The notes under the pieces were generated by a model that did no database searches, had not been told where the DNA came from, and saw only the letters and a list, made by a program, of their open reading frames with translations. From the NCBI RefSeq assembly GCF_000002995.4, contig NW_025062478.1, forward strand, positions 6,920,001 to 6,984,000: DNA of 64,000 nucleotides, given 5' to 3'. Source of the stretch: Brugia malayi. Taxonomy: Eukaryota > Nematoda > Chromadorea > Rhabditida > Onchocercidae. Shown here piece after piece: positions 1 to 12,972 of this stretch. Position numbers and translations under genes: made by a program. Within the stretch, counting starts at the first letter, position 1; each line of letters begins with the position of its first letter.

Positions 1-65
1 AAAAACTTTTTTAAAATATCTTGACACGAATATATATGGATCTTTAAAAAAAGAAAAAAACATAC

Positions 66-3000
66 CCACATCCACCGTTATACTGAAACTTCCCTTGATT
101 GAGCTGCATAGATATATCAGGAGTTTGAAAATTTAATGCCACCATTTGGCAGCCAGCATTCCAAAATATCTGCAATTATAAATCGACTTAGTCTCAGAAC
201 AATTTTTGATTTCTCGTATTATGCTACAAAGTTACAAAGTTTTTTTTACAAAAACTACAAAGTTTTCAGTCCTAAATCAATGTTTCATGCAGAACTATCG
301 ACTTATTTAATACCTTGAAATATTGCAAAATATCTATTCACAAAAAATTGGCTGATTCGGAAGAATAATCTAGAATGTCATGCAACATATTTAAATAGGA
401 CTGTAAATGAAAATGTTCACCTGAGGCAAAAAATTGCTAGAATCGACGCGAGCGCCTTTTGGATATATTCTACATAATTGGCGCTTATTGTAATTAACGA
501 ATTCTGGAGCACTCTGCTTCAGATACCCCAAACCCGTACTTTCCGAGAATGAAGACATGTGGAAGTGCAGATTATTCGCTCAAAACGCATTGCAGTTAAG
601 CAACATCAAACGAATGGATTCTAATTTTTTAACATCCTTCCCCATCCACTTATTTTATTAAATTATTAAAAATTTTGGATAAGCTTACAATCGAAGTAAA
701 ACTTTAGATAAAACCTTCAGCAACATCGAAACCAGAAAATTTCACTGGATGAGTATAATTAACGAGGCTTGACAACAGAGGATGTATATTGGTAGTTGCA
801 CCCGTATAATGATATTCCGCAAAAATGCGTTCCTCCTCTTCTTTTGTTAATTGTTGCTAAAATAAAGCAATAATAAAAAATAAAATAAAGTACCTATGAT
901 TTTACTATGTCTAAAATTCAAAATCATTTTCGTAATTAAAGAAGATTTTCAGAGTCTCTCTCTTAGAACATAATCACACCTAACATGTATAAAACATATA
1001 AATGTGTGTGTGAAACGACAAACAAGAAATAGGTGCAAATTTTTTAAAGGCTAACAAAACCTAAGACAGCACTTACTATACTACTGCACTTACTGGCCAT
1101 AAGCTGGCCAATATATGCAAGGTTAATGATATGTGCAAGTGTAAGTATGTAAATGCAAGTCATTTCTACCAACACACTATTAAAATTACTCTTTCCTCTT
1201 GATGACACGTGTCGTCACAGCCTACTCTTGTCCTCGTAAACAACTGCAACACATTAATAACCGCAGCACTTTATTGAAATAATGAAGCACTACAGTTACA
1301 GATGCCTCAAAAACATATATACTTAGATTTCTCTCGAAACTATTTAAATATTTATCCTCTGGAAAATATTCACTTTATCCTAAAGCATGCAAATGAGTGA
1401 CAAAAGGAACTGGAAGTGAATTAAAAATGTTGTATATTTTTTGCACATCTATTTCTTTTTCCATCGCTTGGAAGAACTCGAAACAATCCTTACTTCATGA
1501 ATGCCCTCCTAAAGTATGGATGAAGCGTTATAGCTAGTACTTAGCATTTCCAAATGCAGTAAATCACCAGATTCATTCCACATTGCTCGTTATGATTAGT
1601 GATTAGTGGTTTAAGTCACGCGTGCAAAGTATTTCCTCACATTAAAACACATATACAATTCAAGCTGTAAAAACAATATAATTCCCCCAAGAATATTACT
1701 TTAAAAAAATGGATGCATTTCAAACAGAACAAATATCCTTTGATGAATAGCAACTACAGAATACAAAACTTATTACATTTCATGAAGACTTTCAACAGGA
1801 CCCAAGCATATCAGAACCTTGGTTGTGCGGATTATAGGTTCTCGAGGCAGTAGCAATATAAGCCACCAACTAATTAAAATGAGACAACTTCAAAGTAAAT
1901 ACAAAGGCAAAAATCAAAAATGACAAAAGTGTCAATTTAACAAAGCTCATAGATACGAACTGTTTCAATCGTTCCACAAGTATGCTTGTGCAAAACTCGC
2001 TGAAAACAGAGGTGCAGATAGAGAAACGTTGTGCACATGCAGATATTAACGAAACTTCTCTATCTCATCTCTTTTTTATGCTTCAGTAAAACCCCGTGCC
2101 CGTGCTCGTCTTAAAGACGATTGGAAATTTTACACTTATATGAACATTGGCAGACGTAAAAAGCTGACCAAAGTTGCGACCAAATCAAAACCTATGGAAA
2201 AAGTATGATGTGCAACAACTTGGTAAAGCGTCTGCTCCACCTTACTCAGGCTAACGGATTATACATCGAATATTCTACATTCTTATCTTTACTTGGTCCT
2301 ACATTAATTCCTAATATAAACTGCCTTTTTATTTTTCTGCCTTGTTGATAAATGACGTTGTGGCTGTGGATCCAGTAATGCGGCACTTAAACTCCCGCCA
2401 CTGCCTTCACATTCTGCCACTCGTGAAGTTCGGCGAAACGATCGTTTGTTGCGGAATGATGATGATGCAAATATGGGTAGCGCCACATTTCCAACAATAT
2501 GCGGCGGTGATTCACTTCCAGACTGTGTACACATAATAATTTTAAGAGCTTACGAACATTAAATTACAAGAAACTATTTGCCAAAAGCAAAAAAAAAAAT
2601 TATTACACCTAATCAAATTTAAAGATATGTTGAAATGAAAAATTTTCTAATTGAAGACAAGTTCGACATTATCTCCTTGATCTATATAAATGCCTCCAAA
2701 TATTTATGTAGACAGTATCCAAAAGTAGTAATATGACAACAGGAAAATGGCATTAAACGATCTCTAGCAATACCTAAATTTGAAGTGCGCAACAGTTCCA
2801 AAAACATTTTAAAAAAGCATCTCAGACTAGCTGAACTCAAACGATTTTTTTTTTCTAAAGAAAATTAGTACATCACCATCATCGCAAACCCATTCATTCT
2901 AAAGTCTTTAAAAACAAACGGTAATCAGAAATTTTAGAAATTATTCTTTGTTGTCCAACTTGAAAATTCTTTTACGCATTTTATTAAAAACGCAGGTGAA

Positions 3001-6000
3001 CAAAACTTCACCATTCCATATAATTCAAAATGAAATTTAGAACTTGAAAGCAAATCAGTAGGTAAAAAATGGAATGTAAAGAATGCCTGAGGTTTCTTGG
3101 CAACAAGAGGTTTCAATTTTGATATGAAATTTGTTTGTTTGAATTCAGGATGTGCTTCATCTAAGTCTCTTAATAGCGCACCATCATCTGAAAATTTCTT
3201 GGAAGAGAAACAAAAAAAACTGATATTTAAAAATATGTTTTCTGACCAGTAAGCGAGTGATTATTAAAAGAACCATCAATTCAACAGCTTAGAATCCCTC
3301 TTTATTGAAGTTTATTGCATTATATATTGATCAAATATTAAAACTAATTTCATTTACTTTTTGAAAGGAAACAAAATTATACTTGCGTCTAATGTTGACG
3401 TTGAGTGTGCATCGCAAACTTCTACCTCCGGATGTGCTCTCTGGTCACTAACTGCTGCAAAAATATTGTCCTTTTATTCGAAATATGGAATTAAGTTTTT
3501 TACCACCTATTAGCTATGGATTATGCTTACTAAGTGCTGAAATTTCCTCGCCAACAGAAGCTTCTGGATTTTCGACCGGTTCATCTTCGCCATCTAATTT
3601 ACCCTCGCGGAGAAACTGTTCCATTTGTAGTTTTTCAATATCTGCTTTCAATCGTTTATTTTTAATTAGTATTTTACGTTTCAAACGATTGGGTGATGGC
3701 AATGGTACTCCTGGTTCAAGCGGATAATCATCCAAAGGCTTTGACAGCAACATATCACCAAGTATATCCATACAATATTTTGCCATTTTGAGTTGATTTG
3801 ATCTAGAGCAGTGATTTTCGAATGATAAAATCACTGGAAAATCAGACCTAGCAAAAGCAGTATCCCGAATTTGATACAGCACATCCTGAAGAAGTTCTGA
3901 ATATATGTCCGATGATACTGCTTTCATTAAAAATTTCTGACTCAAATACATCAAGGAAAAGAAGAAATGAAAAAACCAGAAAAATCGTTTACACCCGTTT
4001 ACCAATGCATTTAAAGATAACCCTACACAGTTTAAAAAAAAGTCTATAATAAAATCACAATATGGAAATGGCACAATCAATAGCTTACTTTGAAAAAAAC
4101 ATCTGTACACATTGCTTTGCCATGGGTGATAATTGGTTCACCCTTATTTTCCCCAGTACCATCCCAACAATCTAGTTCAATGCATCTGCAATGGCACGAA
4201 GAATGAAGAACTTCATATTATTAATTTGCCCAGTTGGAGTTATTTATTGCTCGCAAATACCATTTAGATCTGTTGAATCTTAGAAATGATGATTACCTAC
4301 ACCCCGACAATAAAACCTGACGATAAATTTCAGTCGAACTTTTTCCGCCATATTGCCTTCCAGTGAGATATGTATTGTGCGAACTGAAAAAAAGAACATT
4401 TTCTACTAATGAATTTTCCAACGAACAACTCATTGACATTAGCAAGTCTGTTACAATTAATAATTTAGTAGTTTCCATACTACTATGCAAAAATAACTAA
4501 CAACATTATGTAAATATTTGCTATTTCTAATCTGATGAGAGCATTGAAAATGTCAGATTTTTATGTACCTATTAATATAATAGTGACACAGAGGTTGATC
4601 CATATCCTGATAAAGCTCGACTCGATCTAAAAATATTGGTGCATTTTCATCAGACATCAAAAACCGTAAGAAAGCATCGCCAGACATTTTCCCTGAAAAA
4701 AAGTTACAAACAACTAAATTCAATTTTCATACAATTTCAAAACGGTTTGTGAAAAAATTCTGATCCAATCATGACAAATTGCTTTAAAAATACCATTATT
4801 TATATAATTTTCATCACTTTCGTATTTTGATATTAAATTCAGCACTCTCTTATCATCAAAAAATGGGAACAATATTTCGTTCAGTCGAGGATCCCTCTGT
4901 TCTTCATTCAAGAAATTTATTAAACGATCTTTGGTAAGATATTCTTTTTGACCACTTCTGCAAAACAACTGCCAATCAGATGTCTCATGATACTGGCACA
5001 GTATAGAAGCAAAATAGCTTAGAAAACGCATATTTAACCTAAAATAATGTTATTGGTTAAACTACTCAAATATGAACGAATCTACAACAGCAATAAAAAT
5101 AATACTGCATCAGTTCATGCTGGATCAGATATTCCAACAATTTTAACGCTAACTGCTACTTACAATTTTACGAATAATTCTTGCACATCACTTCGTGGAC
5201 ATATTTTATAATATAAGCGCAAATATTTGTCGAAAGTAAATAATTCCACATCAAGTTCATCATGTTCCTTAAAAACGAAGCAACAGAAATAAATGATTAA
5301 TGTTATTAATTAAACTAATAATTTTATTAATTAAAAAACTGGCAAAATATCGCTAGATAGCAGAAGTATTAACAAATGATTCTTAGAAAAAGTATTTGCT
5401 TAAAACAAATTTTATTTTTTTGAAGTTCATCAAAATACATGCTTTATTGCCCGAAAGTCCGAGATCACTGAGACATTTCTGCACCATTCGATCTGTTTTA
5501 CCACCGGAAAAGATTTTGACAATATTTCTTATGGGAATTTTTTGATGTTCATTCAAACAGAGACATAAATAGCGCCAACTGAAAGTACGCTATTTTAAAA
5601 ACAAACAGAGAGATTTTAAAAAAATGCGAATTAAAAGCGTTAGTTATATATAAGCCAGTCAAAAAATCATAAATCTAAGTGTAAGTAATAAAACAAACAA
5701 ACTTTTTCATCAAGCTTGTTGTATAAGAAATATGTCGCATTTTACTTGTTCTTAAAATTTCATTCAGACCATTTCGCCAGATCTAAAATTTCACAACATA
5801 TAAAATGCTTGTAATGCTTGTACATAACTTCTGCACAACCTTCATTTCCTGGAGATGTCTTAAATACAACAGCTAGTTTATAAAAAATTACCGTAAAGGA
5901 CTTTTATTAAATTTTATAAGAATAAAGATACAAGAATAAAATTATTTACCTTGGCAATTTCAATATCTTCTGCAACCAAATAGTAATTACTAACACTGAC

Positions 6001-6706
6001 TAAATCAGGACCATATGTAAGCCAAATTGTTCTGTCTTCAATGGTTTCACGTGGTCCATGCTGCTCCAATTCAAACATTACCCGTCCATCTTTCGGTAAT
6101 GTACCACGTCTTGCTTCCCAGACCTGTCATGCACATATTTTTCTAAGAAAGAATTTCAAGTACTAATGATATAAATATCTAGAATCAAGATGAAAACAAC
6201 GAAAGTTCAGTACTTTCATTAAATATAATAAAATAATCAGAGAATTTTCGCTCTGGAATAAAACTTGAATTAAATAAGGCAAATATGCAAGTTACAAATA
6301 ACTGACCAGGATAAGGTCGAGCACTGATGTATCTTTCTTTTCTTCTGATGTCCAGTACAAAAAAAATCCATACTCATCCACACGAAGAAATGTACTACAT
6401 TCTAGACATATGCTTTCCTGCAACTTTCCATTTAAACCAAACATCTAAACAAAGATATACAGTAATCAGGTACTTGATGAATCTCCCATGAGTTTTGCAA
6501 CAAAAATAATCCCACTATAGTGAAGAATATATCATATAGCAACTATTAAGCATCAAAAGTATGAAACTTTCTCGAAATTTTTTTGACAAAAAAGGATCAA
6601 AAATGATATAAATTTAACTCACATCATCATATTTATCGAATTCATAACCTTTCAGAAGAGCATCAGGGATGTTGGGCTTCCAACTGAACTGGTACTCTTT
6701 GGCCAT
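66..6706 (-). CDS. egl-8: Phospholipase C-beta, EGL-8 type (3' end outside window)
   Basis: Hydrolyses PIP2 to IP3 and DAG at the plasma membrane downstream of Gq. Exons, in transcript order: 6623-6706, 6307-6444, 5950-6123, 5703-5858, 5443-5589, 5164-5267, 4794-4957, 4569-4692, 4297-4383, 4089-4185, 3531-3885, 3383-3454, 3087-3187, 715-856, 421-578, 66-169. The start MAKEYQFSW is followed by a PH region and EF-hand region ([26 protein letters not shown]). The X domain has [38 protein letters not shown] and [10 protein letters not shown], so both catalytic histidines and the metal-binding acidic residues are present. The Y domain has [58 protein letters not shown] and [17 protein letters not shown]. 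Phases agree at every junction. Oddities: exon 5703-5858 contains TGA and TAA in frame, and two donors appear to be GC (after 5443 and 3087). The C2 and PLC-beta C-terminal coiled-coil exons must lie to the left of base 1. Confidence 0.93.
857..3086 (-). other. Long egl-8 intron between the X-Y linker and Y domain
   Basis: This 2.2-kb gap separates the linker exon at 3087-3187 from the Y-domain exon at 715-856. I found no further PLC exon in it. A 76-codon open frame at 2304-2534 (minus) shows no family similarity I recognise. The 5' junction needs a GC donor (CAG|GCATTC) to keep phase; the 3' acceptor is TTTTAG. Confidence 0.6.
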
Positions 6707-9700
6707 TCTCGAGAAAGGCCTCACACGCCTCTCTCACATCACCCAATAACTTTCTAAACAAAACACCATTGCACAATCAAATTATTTTAAGATTCATGAC
6801 GCATGCAAAAGCAATTTTTTCAATCAAACGAACGGATTTTGTCCAAGGAAAACATCGGCGAGTTATTGAAGAAGTGTATTCACAAAGCAGATACAATATT
6901 TCTTCCACAACAAGTTGGCAAGGACCTAGTGAAGATTCGTAAAGAGAAAACATTGTGTCAATCAGTCTATGCCAAAGATATAAATATAAAAAGAATGAGA
7001 CAAGCCATAACTAATGGAGAATTCTAAAATACCATAGAACATAGAACGTCTTCAAATTGCAGCATCATCACCACAAGATTTTTGCTGATTTATGCAAGAC
7101 GAAAAAATAAGAAAAGCGCAGCTTGGAGAAAGCAATGGTCTGCCGAATAATATAAAGTATAAAGTCGAAACGGCTTTCTTTATTGGCCATCATCTAAACC
7201 TTTAGGAAAAAGGAAAATATCTGGACGGGCAAACAAGCATACTTTCTATCGAGAAATTTTTGGGTGGTTTTCAATAACATTACGATGCATTGTTCGATGC
7301 AGAGATCGATGATGAAAGTGCAAATGATCAATTATAAAGGAAGCAATATTAATCAAGTTACCCTGTTTTAACAACTGTATAGTGATTGTAGAACAACTTA
7401 AATGGATATATGGACATAACCTAGAAATATTCACTAGTGGTTTATTTCCTGAATATTTTTGCGTATCAAGTTGTGCTGGACACACCGATGTCAGCCGTTA
7501 TAGCATTCCACTTGACCTACTCATTAGTTTGCCAGTTAACAGTTCAACGTAGAAAACTATGACAAATAACAGCCTGCTTTTTATGATTGGTATTTCGAGG
7601 ATCACTTTCCAGTGAATCGAGAGATCCCTATCTATCGTTGTTACTTTTTGATGAAGCTAATAACAACAGGACAAATGGCCTTATTACACAATGATTACTA
7701 ATAACATAAGTGAGGAAGGAAGACGGCCAACAATGATCAATGAAACCACTTAGGAAGCTGTCACTCGATGTCAAATGACTTGAGAATAAAACAATCCCTT
7801 CTTTAAAAAAGATGATTCATGTAGGCTAGAAATGACTGAAACAATTCAGGAGAGATATTGCAAACAAAAATGAATTTTCGATGATTCCTAGCATATAGTT
7901 TTCAAGCAAAAAATCATATGGCTTCGAATGCTCTTTGTAACGATTCAAAAGGAAAGGTAGTAGCAAAAGATAACATATATCAGATTACATCAGTTCATAA
8001 CACACCTTTCTATAACAGTACTAACATTTTTTGAACTAAAGAAATTCAATAAACTGAAGTAAGCAAATAAGGATTATATCATTATGCTAGATCTTCGTAA
8101 TAATCTACATTCACTGCATGCAATAAGAAAGTCAATCATCCTTAAATTTATAATTGATCTTTTCATCTTGCACTTCTTTAATGTTTGTTTAGATGCATAC
8201 AGAACTTGTAAGACACTTCTATTTCTTTTTAAACTTGTGATTAAATCATGAACTTTAATCCTGACAACAGAAATGAGCATGTAATCTGCAATATAAGGAG
8301 TATTTGAAGATGGAAGCATCCTTCAGAGAGCAATACAGTCAAGAAATTTTCAATCACGAAAGGAAATACTGAAACTAACCAGAAAAAAAAAATCGAACAT
8401 TCCAATAGAACATTATTCAACATCTTGCACGATTTGATAAATGTCCTAATTCGATCCGTTTAGGAATTGAGTTATTACTCGAGCGTCTGATGATTACCTG
8501 GTGATGCGTATTCAAATCAAAATATGAAGTCTTCCAGTTCAATAAGCACACGCTCCTGGAAAACAAAATATCTTTTTGATTAATGCAATGAACTGAAGTG
8601 AAATGTTAACACACCATATCAGTAGAATTCTACAGCAGTTAAAGTCTAACGAAGTTGAGAACACTAAAAGATAAGAAAGCCCTCTATTACAGCTGGCATA
8701 GACCGTCCAGCAATAAATGATAACCATAGCATCAAAGTCTATTCCATTAGCGCTCCGCTCAGCTGATCAGCACTTATATGCGCTAGCAGATGAACATCAG
8801 TAAGTGTGAAGTTGAAATTGATTTCCGATAACGTCACTTAATCTGCATCATTACTTAACTTTATTATTCAAGCCCATTTGTCATTTAAGACAACACTACC
8901 CAGCGTTATTTACAACTACAATTCGTGTGCAAAAGAGAATTAACTTGGCATCACCAAATGGAATGCTAGAAGTAACATCAACTTTTTGGTTTGCATGGAA
9001 CAAAAGATATAAAATACTTTACACTAGTTTCAATAACAGAAATAGGTCTGGTAAAACAGCTGCAGATAAATTTAAAAATATATGTTCAGGCATGCAGGAA
9101 TGTTTTGGAATTTAAAATGCAAAATGATGTTAGCACCAATGGAGCATATACGCCTTCCAAGAGTAGAATCACTTATATATATATAAAGCTTAAATGGAAT
9201 AACGGCGCAGAGATGTAAGAAAAAGCCAGAACATGTCATAGCTAATCATGAGCTGTAACTCAGTCAACTGAAGCATAGAACTACCTGCAATAATGGACGA
9301 CAGATGCTCTAATGCCTTCGCATAAAACAGAATGAGACTTAGTAGTTCAGTGGCGCCACTTAGACTCAAGCTTGAAAATGAAGGAATAGATTAGAGTCTG
9401 GCAATTTGGAAAAGTTAAGAAGAACATGTAGCACGAAGAGTAATTGTTGAGGATGAGCTCAGTAGATGAATTAACAAGTTTTCAGCTTAGAGAGAAATGT
9501 CTGCGGTTATGGATAAAAAGAGAAAAACAGAACTGGCCAGCTAGACTGTGAGGGCTCAAGTTTAATAGAGATCTGAAATTGCGCCAGCATTACTGAGAGT
9601 ACCAAATCGTAAAATGATAGAATTGGAGAAATAAGGAGCGTAGGTGTTGAAGGGTTAGTTGCAAGAATGGACTGTTCACTTCTAATATTGCTTCAAAACA

Positions 9701-10672
9701 AAAATTACGAAGATGGTTTCTCGAATAGAGAGAGAGAATGGTACACTGCGCAAAGAACCCTTCTTACCTCCATGCTTACCTATGCTATGTTTGCAATAAA
9801 CCTCTCCGATACATCATACTAAATCCACATCCATCCTTAATTTCCTGCCATCTATTCCCTCTGCAAAATTGACACACAAAGACACCGTACGTAGTATATA
9901 TCTGTTCCCCTCTCTAGTGTTTTATCCATTATGAAAAAAAGACAGAAATAAGTTCCGCCTTGAGAGAGAGAGAGAGGGAGAAACAAAAATCAATTGTCGT
10001 CAATAAGTGCTTCATATACTTTGAAAGCAGAAGCAGTCATTCATTCACGTCTGCACTTATTATGATTGTCATCTGTCAACATAAATACATGAAGATGGAA
10101 ATATCCAGATCAAGCAATTGACAGAATCTTTATGTCCTCCAGATGCACACATGGCACATGTCGGCATGATTCCTCCTTCTCTCAACACTGAGTTTGAGTT
10201 TCCTAACAAATTCAAAGGCCCATTATTAATTGAACTTGGCTGTCCAACATGTCATTAGTAAATATGCTACATACTAACCACTGCCGATCCTTTTCCATAA
10301 TGGTAGTGTCGCGGTTTCTCATTGTTCAATAATTAGGTCCTGTTTGCATCAAGCAAATACCAACCTTTCTTTCAACGTTTTGGAAGTCGAAATGACATTT
10401 TACGGGTGTTGTTAGTCTTCTTAGTCATATGATAGACGTCCTAATGTCCTTCATCCGTGCAACATGGCACATAGCTTTGTTAAGTCTTGAGCTAAGAATT
10501 TTACAGTTCCAACAATCTTTGTTGCAACCAAAAAGTCAGAAAAAAGAGATTGAATAAAAGGGAGGGAATGTGTTAAGAGTGAATACACTTTAGATCTATG
10601 TGGCAAACCTAATAGCCTAGTTGTGAACCTCCCTATTTAACTAATTTATGCAAACTTGAAACTTACTTTAAT

Positions 10673-10705
10673 GGGGGGCGGGGGGGGAGGGGGGGGAAGG
10701 GTGGT
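10673..10705 (+). repeat. G-rich tract, potential G-quadruplex
   Basis: Several runs of three to eight G separated by single C or A residues stand out in AT-rich intergenic DNA. The tract fits the four-G-run quadruplex pattern on the plus strand. No gene is adjacent. Confidence 0.7.
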
Positions 10706-12369
10706 GAAAAGATCATAGAAAAGATTTTATTTTCCACAACTGCGAAAACATAGTAAAATTCTACGAACTCTGAAGAGAGTGTTTATTCACTGCTTCCATA
10801 ACTCCGGCCAAAAAATAAGTTTTAAGATTCATCCCAGCTAATGATAGAATGAACTATTGAAACAAGTTGTAGCTAATGGTAGACCATAAAAATAAAGTCA
10901 TGCAAAAGAATATCAAATTACTAAGAGATGTATTCGCTTCCAAAGACACCATTTTCTTTCCCATCCCCTCTCATAAATGTACTAAGATTTAATACATGCT
11001 AAAATAAAAATATCATACGCACAAATCAAATGTCACATTCTTTGATTACAAATTTAATTTCCAATTTTGACAGGAGTTTTTATCAAAAGATATCCTACTC
11101 AAAGAGAGACATTAAATTTTTAAACATTTTTAATTCGAATTTAGGGAAAGAAATAAATGCAAAGTCTTAGTAAAAGTATCAAATCAAATATATTCTTATA
11201 TCATCCAAATTTCATGTTGAACAGAATATATTTGCTTTGGTTCTTTATTTTCCGCATTTCAGATAAACTCCTAGAAACCAAAGTTATGAAATGAAAAGAA
11301 TACAGCGATGAAAGATGAAACCTCTGCTTAAACCTAATTGCTCTGGAAAGGCTGACAAATTCATCGGAAAGAAGTAAGTGATGTGAAACTATCGTAGCAC
11401 CACTTCTTCATTCCATACTACTAACAGTAAAACCACATAACAGTAAGTGCAAGATAATCTTGGTAAACATATAAGCATTTTTTATGACCTCTCAATGATT
11501 TATACAAACTAATATTTACAGAACCAGGTGACATTACTACATTTCCTTTGTTCCTTATTTTCATTCATAATTTGGTAAAGTCTTTTTTGAAATAATCTGT
11601 TTTGTTCTCCATGGAACCAGTCAACAACTTTACTTAGCTTTTTGTTCCATAACGTTACTTTACTTTTTTAGTAAATCTTTTATATGCGTCAAGTCTATCG
11701 CAAAATTCGAAATAAGTCTCACGAAGCTCCAAATAAGTTACAAAATATATCAAACAAAATTCCTTTTAGCAAGTCAAGTTATTGTAAATAATGTAGTTTG
11801 TTTATGCATATTGCTTGCTATATTAAGGAGATCACTCATGTTCAGAGTGGGTGTGTTTTTACCAAGAATCAGGAGAGCTCAACCAAACGCAGCTCGACCA
11901 CAAAAAGGGATTTCCACTACTTGTACTTCAATCCTTCTTTATAAAATTTATTACATTGTTGCTTCGGTTGATAAAAGAATTGTTATATTCCTGTGTTACC
12001 TCAATATAAACATCTATACCAAACGAACCTTCCCGAGCTCAATAAACTTCTCCTCTCCAAAGTAATAAATTAAATACAGGTATGTTTATTTCTCTTGACA
12101 ACACCTTGCATATATCATATATTGACTCGACCCAAGCAGACAACAATTCATTTAGTTACTGTCCAGTAAACTGTCAACCTTTCACTTTCAACTCCTGCTA
12201 CTGTGATAATCCTCCCAGCATTCTTTACAACATCATGGCGATGCTATTACTTATAACGAGGTAGTTATCCAAAGAAATCTATAAACCAATCACTTTTATG
12301 ACTATTACGCTGCATGCGAGGGATGTTTGCAATGTAAGAGGAACTATTAGGAAAGCGGAAGTACGCGAA

Positions 12370-12680
12370 CTATGCTGGTCAGCAATATTAAATATGTCGC
12401 AGGAATGACCAACGACCACTCACTGTCTGTTTCAAGGTGAAATAAGCCGGACAGGCCGGACAGACATCGAGTCAACACTCCCACAAATGCAGTGGATGGC
12501 TAACTTTCATCGCATTGTCCGTCACTTCAAACTGACGTCGCACGCGCCAACTCTCCTGAAGGCACCTTGACGAACTAGTTACGGTGCAGCGCTATATTCG
12601 GAGCATTACTGGTGGTACCGGGATGTTAGGATTGGGCTTTCAGGAAAGGCGGGAAGGGGAGGGACAAGCAAAGGCCGAAT
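12370..12680. promoter_or_regulatory. soc-1: GC-richer, CpG-containing block upstream of soc-1
   Basis: About 300 bases with clearly higher GC than the surroundings and several CpGs. It includes a CRE-like palindromic core (CTGACGTCGCACGCG near 12532-12546) and a direct repeat GCCGGACAGGCCGGACAG near 12449-12466. It ends about 300 bases before the first soc-1 codon. I infer a core promoter or 5' leader; there is no transcript evidence. Confidence 0.4.
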
Positions 12681-12972
12681 GTTTTATTATTGTAAATATC
12701 ACTCCATCACAAGTTATTCTGAATACCGCCTGATTCTTTCATATCTCACCACTGAGATGCGATATTATTGCTATATTGAAATGACCTCTTCACGTTGCTA
12801 CCGTTTAGTCCCGAAAGGAGAAAGGGCGAAAATGGATAGTTAATAATGAAATGCAAGAAAGACTGCGAAATTCTTTCAATTTTGTCCACTTGTATCTTGT
12901 TAAAAGATAATGATTTTTTTGGGAAGTTCAACTTATTTTTTTTTTTAGTAATTATGAACGAAAAGATGATTG

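Larger units (their letters stand above)
6707..12972. other. 6.3-kb intergenic region between divergent egl-8 and soc-1
   Basis: I see no convincing gene on either strand. Open frames here (for example 6803-7027 plus and 7246-7485 minus) are short, lack start context and resemble no family I know. The region contains GA-rich simple repeats near 9730 and 9960, a pure G-rich tract at 10673-10705, and a less AT-rich block at about 12370-12680. Promoters for both flanking genes should lie at its two ends. Confidence 0.6.

Noticed and set aside
2304..2534. 76-codon frame within the egl-8 intron as an extra linker exon
   Set aside because: No PLC similarity and no matching phase or splice sites; the overlapping plus-strand frame is equally open.
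6803..7027. 74-codon plus-strand frame next to the egl-8 start
   Set aside because: Lys/Ile-rich chance-like composition, no homology and no promoter or downstream exons.
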